Of a stretch of 64,000 bases of DNA, positions 55,580 to 62,928 are shown piece after piece. How positions within the stretch are numbered: position 1 is the stretch's first letter; the number at the start of each line of letters is the position of its first letter. Below the pieces are notes generated by a model. That model worked only from the letters and a program-made list of their open reading frames with translations, was not told where the DNA came from and searched no databases. Made by a program: the position numbers and the translations under genes. The DNA is from Streptomyces sp. NRRL B-3428 (GTDB lineage: Bacteria > Actinomycetota > Actinomycetes > Streptomycetales > Streptomycetaceae), in contig JOGW01000009.1 in NCBI GenBank assembly GCA_000721375.1, positions 124,001 through 188,000 of the forward strand, written 5' to 3'.

Positions 55580-55993
55580 ATGGGCGGACGGATGACAGCG
55601 GGGGCGGCGCTGGCGGCCGTGCTGATCGGCCTGTCCGTGGCCTGTTCGGGGGCGGACGGAACGCAAGGCGGGGCGGAGAGCGTCTGCGTGGCGATGATCA
55701 CGTACCAGGGGCACACGTACACGGGGTCCGGGCTCCATCCCGACGACGAAGGGGACGTCGGCGTCGTGGCGGGCCGGCGGCTCGGCACGGGGATCGTGCC
55801 CGCGTGCGACGACACCCCGAACAACAGGGACGGCGCAGAGACTTCGAGTCCGGTGGCCGTGTACGCGATCGAGGGTGTGGATCCCGCCCGTGCCGTGACC
55901 CTGGAGCATCCGGCCGGCGGCACGATCTACATCGAGGAGAACTCGGACAAGACCCTGCCGGAGCTGAGGAAGCTGATCGAGGCCGGAGCGTAG
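55580..55993 (+). CDS. Small lipoprotein, Streptomyces-specific
   Basis: 137 aa. Signal peptide MGGRMTAGAALAAVLIGL with lipobox LSVAC at about 19-23, so it should be lipid-anchored on the outer face of the membrane. The mature part of about 115 residues has two further Cys (in ESVCVAM and VPACDDT) that could form a disulfide, and motifs ITYQGHTYTGSGLHPDDEG and RAVTLEHPAGGTIYIEE. This resembles a Streptomyces family of unknown function (DUF6281-like, from memory). Start ATG 55580 follows GGGGAGG by about 11 nt; GTG 55541 or ATG 55592 are alternatives. It has its own strong terminator. Confidence 0.75.
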   Translation: MGGRMTAGAALAAVLIGLSVACSGADGTQGGAESVCVAMITYQGHTYTGSGLHPDDEGDVGVVAGRRLGTGIVPACDDTPNNRDGAETSSPVAVYAIEGVDPARAVTLEHPAGGTIYIEENSDKTLPELRKLIEAGA

Positions 55994-56015
55994 CGGCGGC
56001 CCCGTCCAACGAACA

Positions 56016-56053
56016 GGCGGCGGGCACCCTCTCCTGAGAGGGTGCCCGCCGCC
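56016..56053. terminator. 18-bp hairpin terminator between convergent genes
   Basis: Arms 56016-56033 and 56036-56053 are perfectly complementary with a minimal loop, between the lipoprotein stop (55993) and the TetR stop (56079). Confidence 0.88.
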
Positions 56054-56078
56054 CGTATGACAGGAGGGGTGCGGAAGG

Positions 56079-56726
56079 TTACTTCAGCGGCTTCTTGCCG
56101 GTGATGCCCAGATGCACCAACAGGGCCAGGTTCGGCTTCAGTTCGGTCTGCTTGACGCCCCAGGTGGAGAAGCCCTTCTGGTGCGAGGCGACCGCCGCGA
56201 GCATCGCGACGAGGGAGCCCGCCATCGCCGCCGCGTTGACGTCCTTGTCGACCTTGCCCTTGTCCTGGAGGTCCTTGACCGTGTCCGTAAGGGAGTTGGT
56301 CACGGAGTTCAGGATCTTCATACGGATCTTGTAGAAGCGTTTGTCGCCCTCGGCCGAGCCGAGGTCCACGACGCGCAGGATCGCGTCGTTCCTGCGCCAG
56401 AACTCCAGGAAGCCGTCGACGAGTTCCTGCGAGGTCTGCCAGCCGGCCTTGCCCACCCACGAGCGCTCGGCGAGCACATCGGTCAACCCGGCGCCCTCCG
56501 TGGCCATTTGGTCCGCGATCTCCAGGACGGCGCCTTCGACATCGGGGAAGTACTGGTAAAAGGTCGCGGGCGAAGTGCCCGCTTTCCGCGCCACATCGAT
56601 GACCTTGACGTCACGGTAGGGCGAGGAACTGAGCATCTCGCTGAGGCAGTCGAGCAGCTTCTGACGCGTCGCCTGCCCGCGCCGTCCGGCCACACGGCCG
56701 TCGACGGTACGCACTTGTCCTGTCAT
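56079..56726 (-). CDS. TetR-family transcriptional regulator
   Basis: 215 aa. N-terminal TetR helix-turn-helix at about 20-65: RQKLLDCLSEMLSSSPYRDVKVIDVARKAGTSPATFYQYFPDVEGAV in adjoining segments, with VARKAGTSPATFYQYF as turn and recognition helix. The C-terminal ligand domain (about 75-215) is helical, with several Trp and Lys residues, and large enough for an acyl-CoA. In S. coelicolor a TetR gene (SCO4421, from memory) sits beside kbpA as here. It is the only TetR gene in the window, and a degenerate copy of the 17-bp operator covers its start codon, so it is the best local candidate for the regulon repressor. Start ATG 56726. Not proven. Confidence 0.88.
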   Translation of the reverse strand: MTGQVRTVDGRVAGRRGQATRQKLLDCLSEMLSSSPYRDVKVIDVARKAGTSPATFYQYFPDVEGAVLEIADQMATEGAGLTDVLAERSWVGKAGWQTSQELVDGFLEFWRRNDAILRVVDLGSAEGDKRFYKIRMKILNSVTNSLTDTVKDLQDKGKVDKDVNAAAMAGSLVAMLAAVASHQKGFSTWGVKQTELKPNLALLVHLGITGKKPLK

Positions 56727-56735
56727 GCCGTCAGC
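56719..56735. promoter_or_regulatory. Degenerate TetR-type operator over the tetR start
   Basis: CCTGTCATGCCGTCAGC agrees with NCTGACGNNCCGTCAGA at 11 of 14 defined positions and includes the ATG of the TetR gene. It could allow weak autoregulation. Confidence 0.4.
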
Positions 56736-56977
56736 TTACCGAGGGGTGATCGGGGCGCGATTCGGCCGACTGCAAATGGGGACGTGAGAGGACTGGTGAG
56801 ATACGGGGGAGTTAGGGGGACTCGGGTGGATACGGGTGAGGTGTGCGCGATGACGCGAGAGGGGCGGGGCGGGGAAATTGACCAGGTGTTCGATTCGTTT
56901 TCCTGCAGTACGCCGGGTACGCGGCTAGTTTGGCTGTGACGGGCGCCACAGGGGCCCTGGTCGGAGAGGTGCGAGCC

Positions 56978-57799
56978 ATGCCCGCGTACGCAGAAGGTGT
57001 GCCCTGCTGGACGGACGCGCTGCTGCCCGACGTCGAGGCCGGCAAGAGGTTCTACGGAGAGCTCTTCGGCTGGACCTTCGACGAGGGCGCCGGACCCGCG
57101 TACGGGCACTATGTGCAGGCGTACAAGGAAGGCCGGGCCGTCGCCGCGCTCGCACCCAAGCAGGACGGGCGGATGCCGACGGTGTGGAACGTGTACTTCG
57201 CGACCCCCGACGCCCGCGCGACCGCGCGCAGGATCAAGGAGGCGGGCGGCGGGCTCGTGATGGAGCCGATGCCCGTCGGGCCTTTCGGGACCATGGCGCT
57301 CGCGACCGATCCGGAGGGCGCGGTCTTCGGGCTCTGGCAGGGCGGTACGCACGAGGGCTTCGAGAAGGCCGCCGAGCCGGGCTCCTTCTGCTGGACCGAG
57401 GTGAAGGTGCGCGACGCGGCGCGCGCCGATGCCTTCTACGAGGGGGTCTTCGGGTTCACGGGCGTCGATCTCGACACCGGCAGCGACAGTGGCAGTGGCG
57501 GCGACAGCGACAGTGACGACGACACCGGCTATCGCATCTGGTCCCCGGCGGGCAGCGAGCCCGGTCCCGACACGGGTGTGGCCGGCCGTGGCCTGATGGG
57601 CGAGGAGGTGCCGGCCGTGCTGCCCGCGCACTTCCTCGTCTACTTCACCGTCGACGACTGCGACGAGGCCGTTCGGACCGCGCGGGCGCTCGGCGGACGG
57701 GTGCAGAGCCCACCCGTCGACTTTCCGTACGGACGTATCGCGACGCTCACGGACAATCAGGGTGCGCTCTTCGCGGTGCTGCAAGAACCTGCGGACTGA
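56978..57799 (+). CDS. kbpA: VOC-family double-domain protein, KbpA (AfsK-binding protein) orthologue
   Basis: A 273-aa cytoplasmic protein with two vicinal-oxygen-chelate (glyoxalase-like) domains, about 5-122 and 132-270. Seen: VPCWTDALLPDVEAGKRFYGELFGWTFDE at about 9-37 in adjoining segments; FGTMALATDPEGAVFGLWQGG at about 106-126; and a second copy with CWTEVKVRDAARADAFYEGVFGF and FPYGRIATLTDNQGALFAVLQ. The second domain has a low-complexity Gly/Ser/Asp insert at about 167-184. In S. coelicolor the gene just upstream of afsK encodes KbpA, which binds AfsK and inhibits its autophosphorylation; position and size fit. Start ATG 56978 has GGAGAGG upstream. A catalytic role is doubtful. Confidence 0.8.
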   Translation: MPAYAEGVPCWTDALLPDVEAGKRFYGELFGWTFDEGAGPAYGHYVQAYKEGRAVAALAPKQDGRMPTVWNVYFATPDARATARRIKEAGGGLVMEPMPVGPFGTMALATDPEGAVFGLWQGGTHEGFEKAAEPGSFCWTEVKVRDAARADAFYEGVFGFTGVDLDTGSDSGSGGDSDSDDDTGYRIWSPAGSEPGPDTGVAGRGLMGEEVPAVLPAHFLVYFTVDDCDEAVRTARALGGRVQSPPVDFPYGRIATLTDNQGALFAVLQEPAD

Positions 57800-57996
57800 A
57801 CCTTTCCGCTTTGTCACCCCTCATCCCGTATGAGGTGAGACATCCCGATCGGGCCCCGGGTTCGCCACCGCCGCTCGCGCCAGGAAGAATCAGGGTGCGT
57901 GCCGCCAGGGCGGCTCGGTGGTGAGACGCTGGCGAGGAGCGCGGGACCGTGCTTCCGGTGGTGTCCCACGGTCAGTTACGGGGAGGTGGCAGGCAA

Positions 57997-60372
57997 GTGG
58001 TGGAGCAGCTGACGCAGCACGATCCGCGCCGGATCGGGCCGTTCGAGGTGCTCGCCCGGCTCGGTGCCGGCGGCATGGGTCTGGTCTATCTCGCACGCTC
58101 GGCCTCCGGCCGCCGGGTGGCGATCAAGACGGTCAGGACCGAGCTCGCCGAGGACCAGCTCTTCCGTGTCCGCTTCACCCGCGAAGTGGAGGCGGCCCGT
58201 GCCGTCTCCGGCTTCTACACCGCGGCCGTCGTCGACGCCGATCCGCGCGCTGCCGTGCCGTGGCTCGCCACGGCCTACGTGCCGGCGCCCTCGCTCGAGG
58301 AAATAGTGAACGAGTGCGGGCCGCTGCCTGCCCAGGCCGTACGGTGGCTGGCCGCCGGTATCGCCGAGGCGCTGCAGTCCATCCACGGAGCGGGCCTCGT
58401 GCACCGCGACCTCAAGCCGTCCAATGTGCTGGTCGTCGAGGACGGGCCGCGCGTCATCGACTTCGGTATCGCGTCCGGCGTCTCCAACACACGTCTGACG
58501 ATGACGAACGTCGCGGTGGGCACGCCCGCGTACATGTCTCCGGAGCAGGCGAAGGACTCGCGGTCGGTCACCGGCGCGAGCGATGTGTTCTCGCTCGGGT
58601 CCACGCTCGTCTTCGCCGCGACGGGCCATGCGCCCTTCCACGGCGCGAACCCCGTCGAGACGGTCTTCATGCTGCTGCGCGAAGGCCCCGACCTCGAAGG
58701 ACTCCCGAACGAACTGCGGCCGCTGATCCTCGACTGCATGCACATGGAAGCGGCGATGCGGCCCAGCCCCGCCGACCTCCAGGCCCAGCTCTCCCCGCAC
58801 CTCTTCGCGGCCGGCTCCGACGACTCCGGTACGGCCTCGGCCTGGCTGCCCGAGCGGTCCGTCGCGCTGATCGAGGCGCGCAGGGGCGGGCGGCCGCCGG
58901 TGCGGCCCTCCGGTTCCGGGCGCAGCGCGGGCCGTGGCGTACCGCCGCAGCCCTCACAGCCGCCGCGCGCTCCCGTGCACGCCCCCGCCCGGGGTGAGGA
59001 CTGGGACGAGGCGTGGCGCCGTACGCCCGATGTGCCGGACCCCGCGCCCGTACGACTGCCGGGGGCGGCGGTGCCGATCGGGCCCGGACCCCGGGTGGCC
59101 GACGCGCGGCGTGAGGCGGACAAGCGGGTGGGTGCGCCCGAGGCGGCGCTCGCGGCGTCCTGGTCGCGCTCGGCCGGCGTGAACGGTGCGGAGCCCGCGG
59201 TTCCCGCCCCTTCTCCCTCCGCCCCTTCTCCCTCCGCCCCCACGACCTGGCGGCCGTGGCGCTTCCGTATGTCCAACGACGTCTGGGGCACCCCGCACGT
59301 CGTGGGCGACAGGGTGTACGTCACCTCGTTCGAGGTGCACGCGCTCGATGTGGCCACCGGGCGGCGGCAGTTCAAGACCCGTGACGTGGCCTGGTCGATG
59401 GCGATCACCGACGGCCGTATCCACGCGTCCGACGGACCGACGCTCTTCGCGCTCGACGCCGCCGACGGGACCGACCTGTGGCGCTTCCCGACGGACGCCT
59501 GGGTGTACTCCCTGAAGGCCGAACGCGGCACGGTCGTCGCGGGCCTGCGCGGCGGTCTCGTGCACGGCTACGAGGCGGCCAACGGCGAGAAGCTCTGGGA
59601 GATCGGCGGGACGCAGACCGACTTCGAGACCCCGGAGGCCGGGCCCGTCATCCACGAGGGGACCGTGTTCGTCTGGAAGGACGCGCGGCTGCGGGCGGTG
59701 GAGGCCCGTACCGGGGTCGAGCGCTGGTCGTACCCGATCGGCGACGCCTCCTCCTGCGGCGGCGTCCCCGTCCGCCTGACCCCGGCCTCGGACGGCGTCG
59801 TGTACGTGGCCGCCGGTACCCGGGTCCTGGCGATCGACATCGCGTCGGGCCAGGTGCGCTGGCACTTCGAGGCACCCGCGGTGTTCCTCTCGCCGCCCGC
59901 GTACGCGCCGGGGGCGGGGGTCACGGGGGGCGGGGTCTATCTGGCGGACTACCTGGGCACGGTCTACGCGCTCGACGCGAAGGACGGCCGGGACCGCTGG
60001 CGGATCGCCACGGAGTCCCGCTCGTCGATCGACCCCGTCCTGGTGTCGGCCGGCCATGTCCACGTGGGCGCGGGCAACGGGCTCTACACCCTGGACGCGG
60101 TCACCGGTACGCCGAAGTGGCGCTTCCAGGCGGGTGGCGAGGTCATCGGCTCCCCGGTGGCCGCGGAGGGCCGGCTGCACTTCGGCTCCGCCGACCACTG
60201 CCTGTACACCCTGGACGCGGCGGGCGGCCAGCTCCGCTGGAAGCTGGCCACGGGCGGGGAGATCACGGGAGCGCCGGTCGCGCAGGCGGGCGTGGTGTAC
60301 GCGTGCAGCAAGGACCGCTGCGTGTACGCGCTGGACGCGGTGAAGGGGACGGGGACGGCTTCGTCCCGGTGA
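57997..60372 (+). CDS. afsK: Serine/threonine protein kinase AfsK with PQQ-type beta-propeller
   Basis: A 791-aa kinase controlling secondary metabolism and hyphal branching, known to phosphorylate AfsR and DivIVA in S. coelicolor. Domains: kinase at about 15-275 ([11 protein letters not shown] at about 23-33, AIKTV with the ATP Lys at about 43-47, [10 protein letters not shown] at about 142-151, DFGIASG at about 161-167 and [12 protein letters not shown]); a Pro/Ala-rich linker at about 290-425 that differs most from the coelicolor protein; and PQQ/WD-like repeats at about 430-785 (repeated [30 protein letters not shown] types). There is no transmembrane helix, so it is loosely membrane-associated. 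Start GTG 57997 with GGGGAGG upstream. The kbpA-afsK order is conserved. Confidence 0.95.
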   Translation: MVEQLTQHDPRRIGPFEVLARLGAGGMGLVYLARSASGRRVAIKTVRTELAEDQLFRVRFTREVEAARAVSGFYTAAVVDADPRAAVPWLATAYVPAPSLEEIVNECGPLPAQAVRWLAAGIAEALQSIHGAGLVHRDLKPSNVLVVEDGPRVIDFGIASGVSNTRLTMTNVAVGTPAYMSPEQAKDSRSVTGASDVFSLGSTLVFAATGHAPFHGANPVETVFMLLREGPDLEGLPNELRPLILDCMHMEAAMRPSPADLQAQLSPHLFAAGSDDSGTASAWLPERSVALIEARRGGRPPVRPSGSGRSAGRGVPPQPSQPPRAPVHAPARGEDWDEAWRRTPDVPDPAPVRLPGAAVPIGPGPRVADARREADKRVGAPEAALAASWSRSAGVNGAEPAVPAPSPSAPSPSAPTTWRPWRFRMSNDVWGTPHVVGDRVYVTSFEVHALDVATGRRQFKTRDVAWSMAITDGRIHASDGPTLFALDAADGTDLWRFPTDAWVYSLKAERGTVVAGLRGGLVHGYEAANGEKLWEIGGTQTDFETPEAGPVIHEGTVFVWKDARLRAVEARTGVERWSYPIGDASSCGGVPVRLTPASDGVVYVAAGTRVLAIDIASGQVRWHFEAPAVFLSPPAYAPGAGVTGGGVYLADYLGTVYALDAKDGRDRWRIATESRSSIDPVLVSAGHVHVGAGNGLYTLDAVTGTPKWRFQAGGEVIGSPVAAEGRLHFGSADHCLYTLDAAGGQLRWKLATGGEITGAPVAQAGVVYACSKDRCVYALDAVKGTGTASSR

Positions 60373-60397
60373 GGTTCCGTCCCGGCGAGGACGGCTG

Positions 60398-61063
60398 CTA
60401 CTGCTGGGGCTTGTGCCAGGCCGGTGGGGGCTCGGGGTCGTCCTGGGGTGGGGCCTCGGACTGCCAGGGGGGTGGGCCCTCGGCGGGAGGTGTCGAGGAC
60501 GGGCGGGTGTCGAACCCGTCGTACGGGGACGCACTGGCGGGACCGTCGTACGGGGACGCACCGTTGGACCCGTCGTACGGGGGCGCACCGTCCAGGGTCG
60601 GAACCGTGGGGGGCGCGGGCTCCGGAGTCGGCGCCCGACGGGACCGCCCGGACATGATCAGTGCCGCGAGCAGGATCATCGCGCCGCCCACGAACGCGTT
60701 CGCCGCGCCCACGTCCAGACCGTTGCCGTCGCCGTCCACGGTGAGCGAGCCCTCCGCCTGGCCCACCCGCACCATCCACAGGACCGCGAAGCCCATCGCC
60801 ACGACGCCCGCGAACGCGAGCAGCAGGCGTGAGCGCAGGGCCACGCCCACCAGCGTCACCAGCGCGACGAAGAGGAACGGCAGGAAGAGCGAGCCGAAGA
60901 GCTGGGCCTTGGCGTCGGTGACTCCGTCCGACGAGAACAGCTCGTCGATCCGGTAGTCCCGGCCGAGGCGGCCGTCGTACCAGGCACGGAAGGGGCTCCA
61001 GACGACGGCCGCCGCTCCGGCGAGAGCGAGGAGTGAGCCGAGAACGTTGCGGAGACGCTTCAT
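60398..61063 (-). CDS. Integral membrane protein with Pro-rich tail
   Basis: 221 aa with four transmembrane helices (about 7-23, 57-79, 81-101 and 122-140) and a cytoplasmic Pro/Ser/Asp/Tyr-rich tail (about 145-221) containing three repeats of the type (A/G)(S/P)xPYDG. The first extracytoplasmic loop (about 24-55) is charged. No enzymatic motif is visible. It lies convergent to afsK with 25 bp between stops, a place taken in S. coelicolor by an uncharacterised gene (SCO4424, from memory). Start ATG 61063 has GGGAGGTAA 4 nt upstream. Confidence 0.83.
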   Translation of the reverse strand: MKRLRNVLGSLLALAGAAAVVWSPFRAWYDGRLGRDYRIDELFSSDGVTDAKAQLFGSLFLPFLFVALVTLVGVALRSRLLLAFAGVVAMGFAVLWMVRVGQAEGSLTVDGDGNGLDVGAANAFVGGAMILLAALIMSGRSRRAPTPEPAPPTVPTLDGAPPYDGSNGASPYDGPASASPYDGFDTRPSSTPPAEGPPPWQSEAPPQDDPEPPPAWHKPQQ

Positions 61064-61245
61064 CGGTTACCTCCCGAAACGCCACAAAAGGGGCACTCTC
61101 GCTCCCGACGCTACGCCGCACCTCGGGGTCCCACCACCGGGCGCCGTGGCCCCGTGGGCGCTGGTGGGTGAGGGCGCGCCCGGCTGTTAACGTGACGCAC
61201 AGCCGTGCGGCGGGCACGGAGCGCTGCATACCCGGGGGCGAAGCG

Positions 61246-61710
61246 ATGAAGATCCGTCACGTCCGTGCCGTGGCCGTAGCGGCCGTGGCAGCAGTCGCAC
61301 TGACCGGTGCACGGCAGTCCGGCGGCGGCTGTGACGACAACAGCGGCGGCTCCGGCGGCGGAACCACCACCGGCGGATCGAGCGCGGGCGCGGGGGCGAG
61401 CTCGGGATCCGCCGACAAGGGCGCGGCCGAGGACCTGCGGATCGAGTCCTGCGAGTGGAACGGCAGCGAGCTCGCCGCCCGCGTCCGCGCCACCAATCGC
61501 AGCGCTAGCACCACGTACACCTATACGTACAAGCTCACCTTCAGTGGCTTCGACGGCAAGACGCTCGACTCGTCCCACCCCTCCATCCCGGCGGTGCTGC
61601 CGGGCCGGTCCGCGGCGAAGCAGGCTGGTATCCCGTACGACGTGCCGGACAACGCCCGCCTCGGCGAGATCAGCTGCAAGCTCACCGAGGTCGAGCGCAC
61701 CGCGGTCTGA
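61246..61710 (+). CDS. Small secreted or lipid-anchored protein
   Basis: 154 aa. The N-terminus MKIRHVRAVAVAAVAAVALTG is a signal peptide; the Cys that would be lipidated lies in SGGGCDDN at about 29, several residues too far for a standard lipobox, so anchoring is uncertain. A Gly/Ser-rich linker (about 30-58) leads to a beta-rich domain at about 62-150 (RIESCEWNGSELAARVRATN, YTYTYKLTFSGFDGKTLD, ISCKLTEVE) with two Cys, probably one disulfide, of the FxLYD/DUF4352-like immunoglobulin type. Start ATG 61246 with GGGGGCG upstream. The function is unknown. Confidence 0.75.
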   Translation: MKIRHVRAVAVAAVAAVALTGARQSGGGCDDNSGGSGGGTTTGGSSAGAGASSGSADKGAAEDLRIESCEWNGSELAARVRATNRSASTTYTYTYKLTFSGFDGKTLDSSHPSIPAVLPGRSAAKQAGIPYDVPDNARLGEISCKLTEVERTAV

Positions 61711-61716
61711 GAACGC

Positions 61717-62487
61717 TCAGCGCAGCCGGAACCCCGGCTGCCGCTTGCCGAACAGCCCCGCCTGCTGGTCCGCCGGCAGATTCCCGAGCCCGATCAGCTG
61801 CGGCGCCTGCGCCACCGCCTGGGCGCGGGCCGGCGCCGACGCCGCCCACACCGCCCGTACCGTGCCCTCCACGGCCGCCGGAGGGTAGGAGGCGATCACC
61901 TCCGCCGAGACGAGCGCGGCCGCCAACGCACCGCCGGGAGCGGCGAGTTCGGAGACGAGTCCGATCTCGTACGCCCGTCGCGCCGAGAGCCGCTCCGCCG
62001 TCCCCATCAGCGACATCCGCGCCACCTCGCCGAACGGCATGCGCTGCGCCATGTAGATCGCCTCGTACGCGCTGACCATCCCGTAGGTCGTATGCGGATC
62101 GAAGAACGTCGCCCGTTCGTCCGCGACGATGAACTCGCTCTCGCCGAGCAGGTAGAAGGCCCCTCCGCAGGCCATCCCGTTGACCGCCGCGATCACCGGT
62201 TTCCACAGATCACAGGCCTTCGGCCCGATCGCGACGAGCGGATCGTCGATCGTGTACGGGGACGGCGGCTGCGGCACCTCCACGCCGCGGTCGATCCCGG
62301 TGCAGAAGGCCTTCTCGCCCGCCCCGGTGATCACGACCGCCCGCACCGAGTCGTCGAACCTGAACTGCCGCCAGACCGCGGTCAGTTCGGCGGCCGTCTC
62401 CAGATCGATCGCATTGTGCTTCTGTGGCCGGTCCAGGGTCACGACCGCGACCCCGGACTCCTTGTCGCACTCGATCAGCAGGGACAT
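61717..62487 (-). CDS. Enoyl-CoA hydratase-family (crotonase fold) protein lacking both catalytic Glu
   Basis: 256 aa. Seen: VAVVTLDRPQKHNAIDLETA at about 13-32; the oxyanion segment KAFCTGIDRG at about 59-68; AAVNGMACGGAFYLLGESEF at about 102-121; and FFDPHTTYGMVSAYEAIYM at about 129-147. The two positions that carry Glu in hydratases are Phe or Tyr and His here, so hydration is unlikely; an isomerase, hydrolase or structural role is possible. Start ATG 62487 overlaps the stop of the DUF35 gene (TGATG). It is the last gene of a thiolase-DUF35-crotonase operon that begins right of the window. Operator not visible here. Confidence 0.85.
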   Translation of the reverse strand: MSLLIECDKESGVAVVTLDRPQKHNAIDLETAAELTAVWRQFRFDDSVRAVVITGAGEKAFCTGIDRGVEVPQPPSPYTIDDPLVAIGPKACDLWKPVIAAVNGMACGGAFYLLGESEFIVADERATFFDPHTTYGMVSAYEAIYMAQRMPFGEVARMSLMGTAERLSARRAYEIGLVSELAAPGGALAAALVSAEVIASYPPAAVEGTVRAVWAASAPARAQAVAQAPQLIGLGNLPADQQAGLFGKRQPGFRLR

Positions 62488-62924
62488 CAGCGGTCCAACA
62501 CCCATTGCGGCATGGTGAACTCACCGATCCGGGCGAACACCACCTGCACCCGCGCCCCGATCTTCAGCCGGGACGGATCCACGGAGTTGAGCGGTGCGCC
62601 CGCCTCGGAGACGAGGTTGCCGACGAGGCGGATGCGCGGGGCGTCCGCGAGTTCCACGACGATCGCGTTGTACGGGGCCATCTCCGCGTAGGCCGGAAGC
62701 AGCGGCGGATGCGGCAGGACGTACGACCAGATACGGCCCTTGCCGCTCATCTGCCGCCACTCGCTGTCGAAGGACTGGCAGTGCGGGCAGCAGGGGCGCG
62801 GCGGGAAGCGCAGCTCGCCGCACTCGGTGTTGGCGCAGGCCTGGACGCGCAGTTCGCCCTGGGCGGTGTACTCCCAGAACGGGGCGCCGTCCTCGTCCAC
62901 TACCGGTGTGAGCAGGTCGGACAT
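62487..62924 (-). CDS. DUF35 OB-fold acyl-CoA-associated protein
   Basis: 145 aa: zinc ribbon (ACANTECGELRFPPRPCCPHC at about 29-49, in two parts, with the four Cys of CxxxxC...CxxC type) and an OB fold (about 60-143). Its gene is placed 4 bp after the thiolase-like gene and overlaps the crotonase-like gene, so the three products probably form or serve one complex, as in the Ltp2-ChsH2 retro-aldolase of mycobacterial steroid side-chain removal. Start ATG 62924. It is a second DUF35 protein besides that at 49602, only moderately similar to it, so the region has two such systems. Confidence 0.88.
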   Translation of the reverse strand: MSDLLTPVVDEDGAPFWEYTAQGELRVQACANTECGELRFPPRPCCPHCQSFDSEWRQMSGKGRIWSYVLPHPPLLPAYAEMAPYNAIVVELADAPRIRLVGNLVSEAGAPLNSVDPSRLKIGARVQVVFARIGEFTMPQWVLDR

Positions 62925-62928
62925 GGGA

